Shown piece by piece: positions 1-19,499 of a stretch of 64,000 bases of DNA; position 1 is the stretch's first letter; every line of letters starts with the position of its first letter. The stretch lies in assembly GCA_932294295.1 (NCBI GenBank), contig OW028574.1, positions 51,768,797-51,832,796 of the forward strand, given 5' to 3'. The notes below the pieces were generated by a model that worked only from the letters and a program-made list of their open reading frames with translations, did not search any database and was not told where the DNA came from. The stretch comes from Alitta virens. Taxonomy: Eukaryota > Annelida > Polychaeta > Phyllodocida > Nereididae. The translations under genes were made by a program, and so were the position numbers.

Positions 1-92
1 AGGTGATATTTTTCTTGTTAGTTTGAATACTTTTGGTCTCTACAGACGGCGAAAGTTTTTTGCGCAACCTACCTTTTTATGTGGTTAAATAG

Positions 93-238
93 CTGACCCG
101 TGCATTCGTGTTTTGCCTGTCAACGGCATCAGGGATGATCATCCTGTGGAATCTCCGGACGATGCGCCGTTGCCACCAAACAGTGACGACCAATCAGATC
201 TCACCTTTCCAGGTCAGATCGCAGCGCCACCAACCTAA
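93..238 (+). CDS. Possible last coding exon of an unidentified gene
   Basis: A reading frame of about 48 codons follows a possible acceptor (TAG at 90-92) and stops with TAA at 236-238. It encodes a peptide rich in Pro, Asp and Ser (it contains VESPDDAPLPPNSDD and ends QIAAPPT). The stretch is more GC-rich than its surroundings, and its composition looks like the disordered tail of a real protein. No domain is recognisable and no upstream exon is inside the window. If real, it belongs to a plus-strand gene that enters from the left and converges on LRGUK. It could equally be chance. Confidence 0.3.
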
Positions 239-793
239 TTGCGGTATATTGCAAAGCGCGCCAAAGTTCAGTGATCTTTAGCCTTGATCTTTACCCTGTA
301 TCAGTTACTGTAGCAGGAGGGTTCTAAGTGATCAGTGTAGTTGTGTAAGTTATAAAACAGTCCATTTTGCCAGTTGTGGCATATACAGTGATTTGAGATA
401 CCATCCTCCCATTATAAATCAGTAATAGCTTATTGATGATCAATAAAGTAATAATACTTTACTATGCGATATCAATATTTTGTTCCTCAAGTATAAAGAT
501 CAACTAATATGCTAGATCTTTTAATCGTTATTTAACAAAGCTTCTTGAGTACAAAGAGCTAAAACAAATGATGATCAAGCAACTATTTATTTATTAACTC
601 TTCACTAACAACAATTTTTACAATGTAATATATTAATTACTGTAGCATACAGTGAATTGGGTTAGGCTTATTCAATATGCTGAGAATTTTATATAATACA
701 ACCACGCAAGAATGCCAGACATAAAGACACAAGACCAATACTCGGTAACAAAATGTCCGGAATTTGACAACTTATCAGTTGCTAAAGAGTTTA
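239..793 (-). other. LRGUK 3' UTR and convergent intergenic space
   Basis: No gene is seen here. The sequence is AT-rich. Read on the minus strand, an AATAAA polyadenylation signal lies at 591-586, about 200 bp past the LRGUK stop codon, so this is probably the 3' UTR of that gene. Confidence 0.45.
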
Positions 794-3700
794 TCATACT
801 TCCGGAAAAGCACTGACTGGCTGTGGTGATGTAGTAATTGGAGGAAGCACTCTGTGTTTTCCTGATCCCAGCCTGCTTGAAGATGAAGTTGGTCTGACTA
901 TTTCTGAGTTGTTTGCTTCTGCAAGGTCTGTCGATGGAATGGATCCTCTTGGAGCTAACTGACCACTGGGAAGTGATTTTGAAAAATGAGATCCAGATGA
1001 CAACTCCAAGGGGTCAACAAAAGTCTCAGTTTTCACTGGCTTTGGTGATGCAGACACACTGTTTACCTCTTCATTGTCATCTAAGTGAGCCTCAGAAATA
1101 TTAGACAGTGAAGATTTGGAGTCAGAGTTTGAGTTACTGGAGTCAGGTGAAAGAGGCAAAGCGTCCATGTCTTTTTGCTTCGTAGCAGCCTGTGGAGCAG
1201 AGTAGGATCTTTGATTCTCATCATCTCTATTCAGAGCAGAGTTAGGCTGTGGGACAGTACTTGCCACCCTGAAATGTCCAACACAACCATAAATTGTATT
1301 TAAGTGTAGGCCTAAGACATCTTTTCTTTCACTCACAAGTCTTTAATCAGACAATCTGCAACTTAAGTGTCATTTTGTCAAAATTTAAAAGTGTACATAT
1401 TACTTTGTACAATTGTGAAGTTAATTCCTCACCTGGAAATTATCTGTTCATAAATGGTAGGTCTGTGGCCTGCCATGGCTTCTTTAGCTGCACTTTGTCG
1501 GCGTTTCAATGATTCTGCTTCCTATTGATAAAAAAAATCAAAAGACTTAAATATAATAACAATAATAATAATTTTTATTGCCTCAATGAATAGATGAACA
1601 TATATAAAAATACTAGAATGTAAATGTGACAATTAAAAGCCGAAGTTGAAGAAACGCATTAAAAGCATTGTAAATTAAAGAGAAAATCGAGATTATAGTT
1701 GTGGCATTAAGAGCTGTTTTAAAAGTTCTTTGTGAAAATGATTTAGTCTCTCAAGAGCATCTTGCAACTATCAGTCAGTCCATCATTTGGCACAGATTTC
1801 ATTTTCTTCACACATGAGCTCATCAGCTTGTCATCAAATAGCAGTTTGTAAATTAAGTTAAAGGAAAGGGAAGTTTGGCCAAAAAAAGACATATATATAT
1901 ACATTTCTATAAAATCTATCTATATGTTAAAGCAAGACCACATATTAATTAAATTCAGTTAACACTGACCACAACGCCTCGACTTGTGGGCATGGGAGAC
2001 ATGGCCTTGAATGTCATCGGATTGACAGATTGCGGAACAGAATCAGGGATGCTAGGTTTAGACCAGGTTCTTGCTCCCATGTTTGCTGAGCCGGCTGTCA
2101 TAACCAGTTCTGTTGGTTCTTTTTCCAAAAGTTGTGAACCAGTTTGTGATTGTTCCAACATATCAGAAGGAGACGGGGAAGGGATGGCAATTCCCAAGTA
2201 GTCCATAACAAGTCTCCTCAATCTCTTGTATGCTTCAGCGATGTCATCTGTAAATTACAGTTAAAATTCTATAAAAGTCACTCTATGTCCCATAAAAATA
2301 AATAAGACATTGTGGAAGCAACACTAAACAGGGCCATAAAAATCATCCCACTTCGATCAGTGTCCCAAAATATTTTTTCAATAGTCAGACAAAGTTTCAG
2401 ACACAAATTCCTTTCGTGTTTGACTTCGTCTTACAAAAATTTTACAATTATTTTTTTGCACCCAGGTTGATACACTTGACATATTAAAATGTAATGTAAA
2501 ATAAAATACAAGAAAGGCCGGTGTATGTCCTGTCTATTCTGAGGCAAGTAAAGACCCCACCTGTAGGGTTAATGTGTACCATGGTGTTGACTCCAAGCCT
2601 ATTATATCATCATTACATCTGCTTCAGTAGCATTGAGACATTGCAGCAAAACGAGAAGGCAAAAATGTTGTAATGAATGAGTGTAAAAAAATGAATAGTT
2701 ATGCACAAAACATTATTTCAAAGGGTTAGCAGAAACTGTATCTTTTTATCATTTCTTGAAGTGGAGTTCTGCCCTTCTCACTTTTTAACTATTCATGTAT
2801 ACAGTACGTATTCATATGACAAAACTCTTGAATTAGAGAATTACCACTGTTTACGAACATATCGAAGAATCCAGGATGTTGCCTGTTGTACTCAGAGTAT
2901 ATGTCCGCTCGTTCTAGTATGTACTCAATCTCGGAGTCAGAGTAAGCATCCTTTTCTTTCAGTCTTCTCTCATGCGCATCTCTATTCAGAGGCATAATCA
3001 GGACATAACGCGGCTCTAGATGAGTGCTCTTAAGTGTCAGTACACCCTGCAAAATTAATGAAATATAATTGTGTAAGTATACCAACCACATACCACATAT
3101 TGAATTTAATTGGAATATGGTACTAGAAAATAATTGTTACACCAGGAATGACAACAATTTTATGGATAAAAATTAATGATAAAGTTTATAACATATCAAA
3201 TGTATTTACCTCCAATTCCATATGAACCACACAGGCCAGACCATCACGAGCAACATTTTCTATGGCATCAATTGTTAATCCATAAAAGTTACCATGGTAA
3301 TTGTAGGTCTCCAAGAATTTGCCCTGAAATGGTGGTAGGTTTAATCATTTTAAAATGATGGAATAAATGATATCTTTAACTTTGAAATAATTTTTCTGCA
3401 GAAGTAAATGCAATTTGAAAGTTTACCATTTTTACATCATTTTCAAACTCCTCCACAGTGCAAAAGTTGTAGTCTCTGCCAGTCTCTTCATTTTCAGCCG
3501 GTTTTCTTGTTGTATTAGAAATACTACCGAAGAGAGAATATTATCATGGCAGCATTTGATAGTCAATTTTATGATATGAGGTAACACAGAAACATTTATT
3601 TATTCATCAAAACAATGTTTTTTAGCCTACCCATAGCCAAAGTAATCCGGAAATTCATCCACCAGTTTTAAAGCCAGGTCTTTCTTTCCCGCTCCCATGG

Positions 3701-6700
3701 GCCCCACCAAAACTAACATTGGGTAAGGAGTTTCCGGACTTGGTAGTGTACTGCAACAACAACAAAAAGTCCTAAAATAACTGATCTCTGTAAATAATTC
3801 CAGAGAATCAGTAGATGAATGCTGGAATGAGAAGCAGATAATTATATAGAAAATGATCATCAATGAGGTGATGTAACTACCTTTCGTAAATTCTGTTTGG
3901 TTGCAGAAATGAATATACAACATGCATGATATGGTCCCGAGCTGCAATAACTTCCATGGGTGGATTGAAGGTGTTCTTCGCTGCAACCTTTATAATGAAA
4001 AATATGACAATATAATTGAAGTTTCTGCACTGTGACCAGTAGAATCTATCACGAGGCACTCAATGTTTGCCATTATCCCATATTTCATTCAGAGTCATAT
4101 TCAGTATTTTTGCAATATTTAAAGCCCTACTGTGGACCTACCTTTTCTTCTACATCTGCCTTTTGCTTGTCAAGTTCAGTGAGATGTTGAATGTGAAACA
4201 AAACAGACAATCTATAATCTGGTAGCTCTTGAATAGGATTTCCCTTCAAGTTGAGCCTTCTTAAAAACTTTAGTGATTTTATATACTCTATCTCCAGCAT
4301 GTCAATTATCTGAAAACACGCAAATATATAAATGTATGTACAGCTGTATCTCATTGTGTCTACATAATTCTCAAATTAGATGCCTTAAATGTGACAATAA
4401 TTTACCTCATTATCTTCCATATCTAAGGTCTCCAAAAAATTAAGTCTTTCCAAGCCACAGAAACTTCTAATTTGGTTCCTGGACAGATTCAATTCCTGCA
4501 AAGCATTATAACATACCTCAGTCCTTCAATTAATATTCTATAATTTCATATAGTTCATTCAGCCATTTAGACTTCTAGTACAATCAAACCACTTTTCACC
4601 AAAAAATTGAAACATACCTGGATATATTTCAGTGATTCAAGATTTTCAATTTTCCTTATGCTGTTGGAGCTCTGCGTCAGAAAAAGTATCTATTTAGTTT
4701 ATGTCTCCTGAGTACAGTGTATTAAAAAAATTATGAGTGTTGGTAATGGTAATGACTTTATTAAATAAATTATTTTCTTACCATGTTCAGGTATGTTACG
4801 GGAAGGTTCTCTATTCCTTGGATGTTTTGAAGGTTGTTATATGCAAGACTTAGGTGTGAAAGTCTGTGACAGTTATTCAGTCCCTGTACTTTACTGATTT
4901 GATTATCTGGGTAAGTTAAGGCATTCAACTAAATTGTGATATATATGCATCACACAAATATAAACCAAATATAAGATCAAGTTACTCCATCAGTGCACAT
5001 GTAATTACCCACCAGCCACCATAACATAATAAAAAATCATGACCATTTAAAAACTTCATCATGCATACATTTTTAAATCACCGGCAAAAATAAAGAAATT
5101 TTTTAACAAAACTAGTAAAAGAGGAGACTGCAAGGATACTGTCAAGACAAAGTTTGGTCAGATAATGATGAGCTGAGAGATCACTCATTTCAACAATGTT
5201 GTTAAATGACAAATCAACGGACTTCAAATTCTTTGGAGGATCAAAATCCAGTAATTTTTCAATTTGGTTATGAGATGCATCAAGTTCCAGCAAGTAGGGT
5301 ATATTGCCAAGAGGACTTAGATCTGGAATAAATGAAGAAAATAAAAATCAATTCCACGTTAATCACTAATTTCAAAATAGGTTTGCAGAATACTTCAATA
5401 ACATCTTTTAATGTCCAACAAATTGAGCATGGAAGGCCCAAGGGTGAAGTCAATACCTGTAATTTCATTGTATGGAATATCAATCTTCTGAAGATGGATA
5501 AATTCTGCAATGGTTGTTATGTCCTTGATGCCCATTCCCTGCAGTAAATATTGCATATTCTTTATTTCTTTGAAATTAAAAGTCAACTCAACCATAGCAT
5601 TGTTGTGCTCTGGATTCTATTTTATTTTATGGCCAAACGCTATTGATCAGTATCATAACCAAATGATTTATTTTATAAATTGTATTAGCAAAACCCAATT
5701 TGCGATACATGAAACATGGCTTTTATATAATGTGTACATTGATTAATTTTTTCCCATCATTGTCCTCAGATCTAGCACTGCACATGGCACAAAATCGTCT
5801 ATCATTGCAATTATTGCGAATTGTGATCAATTTATGTTGCCTATATCTCCAGGCTTGTCAGTTTTTTAAATTAAAAATTAGCACCAAATTCAGAGGGTTT
5901 AGCGGACCCAAATTTATGCCTATATTTGGCGTCAAATATGGTCATAAATTTGGGTCCGCTATTCCTCACTTTTTCCAATTCAGATTCTGGTGGTGCAAGT
6001 ATGCAAAATGGTTGGTTCAGCTGTTAAAGTACACAAGTAGATGATTGAAGGCTGATACATGTAATTCTCCATATGAGCATGGCGCTGCGGCATTGCGCTA
6101 TGCCCTTCCTGGTTTTTGTCAGCGCCATGCCTGAGCAAAAGACCCTTTATGCTTTTCAAGTAGCTGGGTGCCCTATGTGTCTATTTAGATGCCCTTATAT
6201 TCTTGTGCACCATGCCCAATTCAAATCCTAGCTGGAACACTGCTAATGGTTAAGGCATCCACCAATTCCATTAGCCAGCTCTGCTGAAGGTCCCGGGATC
6301 AGTTTGATCCCCGGCCCGGGCACTCCTCAAGCACTACATCCCAGCTGGATGTCGCTCACATGAGTCGTTAAATTAGACGTGCCTTGTACTCGGTGTCAAT
6401 GCCACGGGGTAAATGTGTAACATGGTGTGGATTCCAAGTCTTATCATCTCATCATTACATCTGCCTCTGGCAGCTGGTCATATCAGCTGATTAAGCATTG
6501 AGACATTGACATTGTTAATAATACTCACAGCCAACTTCAAGTTAAGGTATACTTGAAAAGTCCCTTCAGCTGATCTGCCAAGATTTGACAAACCATTACC
6601 AATAGCTTGTTCATCTAAAATTCCATCCTCACACATCTGAAAAAATACAGAGAAGTTTCCAACTTAAACATTAAACTGTGTCCTGTCCAGAAAATATAAG

Positions 6701-7198
6701 AAGTACAGAAATTAGTAAACCGGCACGTTCTGCTCCATACACTTGAGCTTTTCCTAACGTTGTGGAGTGAGATTGGCTGTTAGCATTGAAATTATATTGA
6801 GATACATGTGAAAATCTCCATTGGCTTTGCCATTTATTTTTTGGGCTTTGCCGAACCCTCAACGAATTTCACTTGCTTAATGAATAATGTATGTCAGGCA
6901 AAAGACTGTTTGAATAGTCATTGAATATTACAATTGAACTCACTTGGGGACCTTCCTCATCATCCCACTCATGATCAAATCCATTCTGAATGAGTTCAAC
7001 AACTTGGTCATCTTGGCCATAAAATCGTTCTTCGTCGCTCTCATGAACAACTGAGGGCACTCCTCTTTCCTCTTCCAAATTCAAAATATTCGCTGCTTTG
7101 GGTAACACGGGTGTGAATATGCTGTCAAAGTCATCAATAGGTTCAGGAGAGAAAACATCGAAGTCGTATTCAACTTTCGGTGGGGTGACGGCCTCCAT
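794..7198 (-). CDS. LRGUK: Leucine-rich repeat and guanylate kinase domain protein (LRGUK)
   Basis: Sixteen exons, in transcript order: 7198-6944, 6636-6529, 5538-5457, 5322-5140, 4928-4782, 4671-4618, 4495-4406, 4309-4142, 3987-3881, 3750-3631, 3523-3427, 3323-3210, 3046-2845, 2247-1970, 1521-1433, 1268-794. The product is about 855 residues, close to the mammalian protein (about 825). An acidic N-terminus (about 1-120) is followed by leucine-rich repeats (about 150-345, several LxxLxLxxN units). A guanylate kinase domain follows (about 410-600) with P-loop GPMGAGK, the FGYG..TTR segment and IEYILERADIYSEY. The tail is Ser-rich and looks disordered. In mammals LRGUK acts in spermatid manchette and sperm-tail assembly; enzymatic activity has not been shown. 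The start is the first ATG, in a GC-rich exon with a CRE palindrome 160 bp upstream. Introns hold a SINE, a SINE fragment and a 60-bp palindrome. Confidence 0.9.
1551..1620. repeat. Short (AAT)n-tailed retroelement remnant
   Basis: An (AAC/AAT)n run is followed by TTTTTATTGCCTC-type sequence in an LRGUK intron. On the minus strand this reads as an AATAAA-like end and a simple trinucleotide tail, as seen at 3' ends of non-LTR elements. There is no coding remnant. Confidence 0.3.
2566..2645 (+). repeat. 3' fragment of the SINE found at 6231-6512
   Basis: About 80 bp match the 3' half of the 6231-6512 element. Shared landmarks, in order, are TAATGTGTACCATGGTGT, GACTCCAAGCC, ATCATCATTACATCTGC and GCATTGAGACATTG. 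The tRNA-like head is missing, as expected for a 5'-truncated copy. It lies in an LRGUK intron. Confidence 0.6.
5901..5960. repeat. Near-perfect 60-bp palindrome (hairpin)
   Basis: Two arms of 28 bp (5901-5928 and 5933-5960) are reverse complements with about two mismatches, around a 4-base loop (GCGT). The outer arm reads AGCGGACCCAAATTTATG. It lies in LRGUK intron 2. It could be the core of a small foldback element or a cruciform-prone site. Confidence 0.8.
6231..6512 (+). mobile_element. tRNA-derived SINE
   Basis: The head looks like a decayed tRNA gene: an A-box-like CTAATGGTTAAGGC (near 6243) and a B-box-like AGTTTGATCCCCGG (6301-6314), about 55 bp apart. A conserved non-tRNA body ends near GCATTGAGACATTG. 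Part of the body recurs at 2566-2645, and the segment from the Gly-Trp-like CAGCTGGAT to CCTTGTACTCGGTGTC resembles 39264-39330. Repetition of the body with a pol III-type head supports a SINE rather than a functional tRNA gene. It is inserted in an LRGUK intron. Confidence 0.65.
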
Positions 7199-7450
7199 CT
7201 TTGTTGATCTTAGAAACGCAGCAAGGCCCGCACCAGGACGGCCGGCGAAACATGCATCTGATTGGTTTAAATTCTGGCCCTCTAGCGGAACACCATATAA
7301 CAGTAAGGTGCTGCACTCTATCGTTAAATCTTGCACTTCTCACAAATCCACGCAGATTGACGTCAGGACTAATCAGCTCATGTGTTGAGCGGTCGCCCAT
7401 ACTCCTGTGACAGAGTACATGTACAATGACTGTCAATGACCATTAAAAAT
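7199..7450 (-). promoter_or_regulatory. LRGUK promoter region with a full CRE
   Basis: The GC content rises just upstream of the LRGUK start. The palindrome TGACGTCA is at 7358-7365, the consensus site for CREB/CREM factors; CREM drives many spermatid genes in mammals. No TATA box is evident. Use of the site is inferred. Confidence 0.45.
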
Positions 7451-8410
7451 AATTGGTCGCAGACCAGTGAACATTTAGTAGAGGGGCAAGCCTAACGCGG
7501 CGAATTCTGAAGTTGTCTACAGTACCATAACGCAGGGTATTTTCGACATATTAAATGTTGGAAAAAAAAAAATGTTTACATTGCAATATGAGTGTCGAAA
7601 TTACCTGCCCTGTTGAAAATACCTGTTACACTAGTACAGGTAACCATATTCTATGGCCAATATTTTTGTAATACGCTGTCTGCTCTGTCTGAGTCTGCTC
7701 TGACTATTACCCACTGGAAAGGTCCACTTTGCCGTGCCTAACTTAATCAAATCTGCCACAGCAAGTTTTTAAGAACCTGGGCATTACGTCACCAACTGCT
7801 CCTTGCAACAGTATTTCACATAATCTTCTGCTTGAACACACACATACACATCCAACAACAAAAAAGCCACCAATGCACCATGTACAGTATTCCCTTGAAA
7901 TAAATAACCTCATACTTAATAAATTGTTATTAGTTTTTTTTAATAAAATCATAGTAATACATACAATAAGAGATGTACCATACAACTTTCAATGTTAAGT
8001 TTCAATGTTAAGTTCACATCGAAATATATACACTTCCTCAGCAAATTATACACATTATTTAACTTAATACATTGCAAATTAAAGTACTTTTTACACAGAA
8101 CATCAGCACACACAGAACAATTCTATCCATGAAACAGAAAGAATAAGTTAGACACAAGATTGATAAATAATAAATTACATCATGAATGAGTCTCATCATC
8201 AAGTATTTATTCCATTCACAGAAGCACTCTATCCAGGAAGCACTCTATCCAGTGTTGGAACTTGAATTTCTTCCCATGCAACACCAGCTAGCACTACCAG
8301 AGTTCAAACGCATAGTAGCAGAAAAAGCTTTTCAAACGCATGGTAGCAGAATAGCTTTGACTGCAAGGTGTCCATTTTAAATCACCCGGAATTCTCTCAT
8401 TACTGAAGAA
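7451..8410. other. Intergenic stretch between LRGUK and the RBM5/10 gene
   Basis: No coding region is supported. The part near 8410 should be the 3' UTR of the RBM5/10 gene. It holds short tandem duplications: a 13-mer near 7985-8010, a 17-mer (GAAGCACTCTATCCAG) repeated at 8220-8252, and a 27-mer repeated with small changes at 8303-8358. Confidence 0.5.
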
Positions 8411-16508
<8,098 letters not shown>

Positions 16509-16802
16509 CTTTTTTCTTAATTCAACCTGGAATGCAAATGCAAAAATTTGTTAATGGCATAAAAACGTGTACATATTAGCCAAAATTACTAAACAATAAA
16601 AACTATGAATATCATCATGTATTGTGCACTCCCTTTCAGTTTTGCTGAGAACATGCATAATCATATATATGATAATGCCAAATGTTGGAAATCTTCATCA
16701 TACAATAAATAGTCTTTTCACTGAGCAGCCCCGAATTCAGCAAGACATAAGCCTAAAGTTCCTCTCCTCTTATTACTCATTTTGCTTTTCAGACATAGTA
16801 GG

Positions 16803-17905
16803 CAGGGTTGGAAAGTTTAACCCACCCAGTGGGTTTAACCCGGGTTAAACCCGTATTAAACCCGGGTTGGGCTAAATAGACATTTTGCCCAAAATGGGTT
16901 AAACCTGGGTTATAACCCATAATTTAACTTATAATCAGTGTAAAATATGCAGGAAAGACAAAACAATATTTAAACTATTGTATCTGAAACATTAAACTTT
17001 GCACAGATGATGCTACATGATGGTAGGACATGACCAAGATCAGTGGTTGTTACCCCCGATATGCATTTGTGCAAACACTAAATTACTTGATGGTTTAGCA
17101 ATTTTTTGCGCCATTGTTGTTAGCTTTAAAATTATAATCTTTGGAATTCAGCAGACAAGGACATGTAACAAACAAGTTTTTCAAACTTAAATAGCATGAT
17201 CCCATGTGGTACAGTTTTCATAAGAATTGAACTTCTATAATTTGAAGTCACTTTCGTCTGCATTCTTCACATGCCCATAAGATTTGTAAAGCTCAGTGAT
17301 AGCCAAAAGTTTAAGAAAGAAAATCTTCTATTTCTCCATATATTCACTGTTATATATATTTCTACGGGCTCATAGTAGGGGGTGGGCACCAGCTAGGCTT
17401 CCAACCACTAGGTCCTGAGTTCATTTCCCATTCGAGCCTTATTAAGTTAGATGGCTGTTTCATCCATCATCTCATTGCCATGGTTCCTGCCTGCCCTAAT
17501 CAGCCCATCCGGTGCAGAAATGCAGGACATAAAGCCCTAATCCACCCACCACCCTTATATGTTTTTCTACTGATTCGGAATCCCAATTGTGAGCTTGTAG
17601 GAGGGTTTTTGTCAGGTTTAATCCACTATGGTGGATTAAACCCATTTTGCCCATTTTATACTCAGTGTATTAAGCTCAGTGATAGCCATTAAAGTACAAT
17701 TTAAGAAAGAAAATCTATTTCTCCTTATAGTCACAGTTTTATGTATTTTTACTAATTTGGCATCTCATGCGTTGAGCTTGTAGGAGGTTTTGGCCAGGTT
17801 TAACCCACTTTTGCCCGGGTTAAACCCATTTTGCCTGGGTTATACCCAGGTTTTACTCGCTGGGCTGGGCAAAATTGATTTAACCCAGGTTAAAGTCCAA
17901 CCCTG
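16803..17905. mobile_element. Non-autonomous hAT-type element (MITE) with 8-bp target duplication
   Basis: The ends are inverted repeats: CAGGGTTGGAAAGTTTAACC at 16803 and its near reverse complement ending CCAACCCTG at 17905. The flanks are an exact 8-bp duplication, ATAGTAGG (16795-16802 and 17906-17913). CAGGG...CCCTG termini with 8-bp target sites are typical of the hAT superfamily. There is no transposase reading frame. Both ends are packed with GGGTTAAACCC-like palindromes. Inside, a block of about 100 bp is repeated directly (near 17285-17370 and 17668-17760), and 17385-17545 resembles a SINE. It lies about 300 bp upstream of the RBM5/10 start. Confidence 0.85.
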
Positions 17906-17929
17906 ATAGTAGGTCATAACTAACTGATT

Positions 17930-18190
17930 CCATAAATATAACTTTCTCTGGGAAATAACAGAAATGCACTAAATGATAAGATGCCAAATACATTGAAATG
18001 TACTAAAAATACTGCTGCTGGGATTCACTTTACTTCAGCCAATCAGAGTCAAGGGCGGGAACTTTTCAGCCAATAGTGTTGCAGTATTCTGTCATAGCCA
18101 CCTAGTGGAAATACAGAAAACCTTCCGTGAAAATCCACTATTAGAAAATAACGTACCAAGGGCACTTAATACGAGTGTGCGGAGGCAATA
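17930..18190. repeat. Dispersed repeat, copy 1 of 2
   Basis: Similar in order and spacing to 24848-25075. Shared landmarks are TGATTCCATAAA, GAAATGTACTAAAAATACTGCT, a CCAATAG..TTGCAG..TTCTG stretch, and CACCTAGTGGAA. The copies are diverged. It has no coding content and its class is unknown. Confidence 0.55.
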
Positions 18191-18860
18191 ATATAACTAT
18201 ATGCAGAATGACCTCATTGTCCAATGCATTTGTAATAATTTATTTTATTAAAAAAATGCAGATATATTTCGACATGATTTTGACCTGTGAACTTGCAATA
18301 CCAAAAAAACATTCTTAATCCTCATTGAAAACAGGGCAGTTTCCTTTATTTTTTTTACCGCATCTTCTCATCATTATGGCCATTTGCTATATGACATTCT
18401 TGTTTGTAATTCCGAACAACAAAAATGTTAGTAAACAACTTAACACCCAACTAGTGGGATATGAACAACTCCATCAGCATGATCAGGCCTTTTTACTTAA
18501 TAGATTTTTTTATTTATTTGTTGTTAACACTCAGGAGGGAGATAACTGATTTTTTTTTTTTTGGTTATATAAACTCCTCTCAGAGCAATAGAAAAGATTT
18601 CATGGATGAGTACAATTTGCAAAATTGCAATTACCAGAAAGAACACTGACACTTGCACCATGAAGTCATATATTAAGTAGTAAAATTTCAAAATTTGGCA
18701 GTTTATTTGTGCAAAAGTAGCAAAGAAAAATATAATACCATTTTTAACCCAAATGACCACAATATTTATCTATTGGTATCTGATGTGTAGGTCCTACGGT
18801 ATACATGTTATTCATGATGTCTTAAAGGCTTGCTATGCAACCTTCTGGATAAAAACAATT
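18191..18860. other. Intergenic, no feature seen
   Basis: AT-rich sequence with poly-A/T runs. No supported gene, RNA or repeat boundary is visible. Confidence 0.5.
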
Positions 18861-18865
18861 CTGTG

Positions 18866-19495
18866 AGAACTCACTGCCTATGCCAACTCACCGCTCACCG
18901 GCCGTAGTCATCTCGTTTTTAATTTTTACGCCTCTTGTTTTCATGGCCGAAGTCATGCAAGTTGACCTCTACACTCTAGAGTGTGACTATGTAGTAATAA
19001 TATATATATATATATGGACTTTTACTATTTTTGGATTTTGGGACTATAAATAAATATTTGGTTGGGAGGCTGGCTAAAGCCAAGGCAGTAGATATAATTA
19101 TATTCTATGTACCCATGAAAATCTAGGTAATTTTGCATGCTCCCTAAACACGTGATCAGCGGCCATTTTGCAACTTTCTCTCGTTTTCGAAATGCCGACG
19201 ACGTTTGTGGAGTAAATATAGGAGCTACACAGCTGGAAGTGGTCTTTAAATGTGGAACTTCTAGTTAGCTTTCCATCCAAAAAGATTTCTGTGCGACAGA
19301 CAAAATAAGCGCTTTTCGGTGCTGAGACTTTTTCTTATGTGAAACACATTAGCCTATGATTGTCATTAGCGGCGGGGGTGAGTTGACTCAGGTCGAGGGC
19401 GGTGTGTTGACGCGGCGACTTCTAAAAAAAGGGCAGGGAGTTAGTTGAACAACCCTAGCGGACAGTGAGTTAGTAGAGGCGGTGAGTTGACTAGT
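18866..19495. repeat. Degenerate foldback element of the GGCGGTGAGT family
   Basis: The left side (18866-18905) carries ACTCACCGCTCACCGG. The right side (19370-19495) carries about five copies, in reverse orientation, of a GC-rich motif close to GGGCGGTGAGTTGACT, ending GAGTTGACTAGTA. The better preserved relative is at 29852-30309. The arms no longer pair well. Confidence 0.5.
19157..19226. repeat. Conserved block shared with 52429-52494
   Basis: About 65 bp match the reverse complement of 52429-52494 with few differences. The core reads TTTGTGGAGTAAATAT, beside CGACG and a GCGGCCATTTTG (YY1-like) stretch. A possible promoter-type sequence or the end of an unknown repeat. Confidence 0.5.
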
Positions 19496-19499
19496 AAAC

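Noticed and set aside
6241..6318. Possible functional tRNA gene
   Set aside because: The arms do not fold into a proper cloverleaf and the head continues into a repeated body, so it is a SINE.
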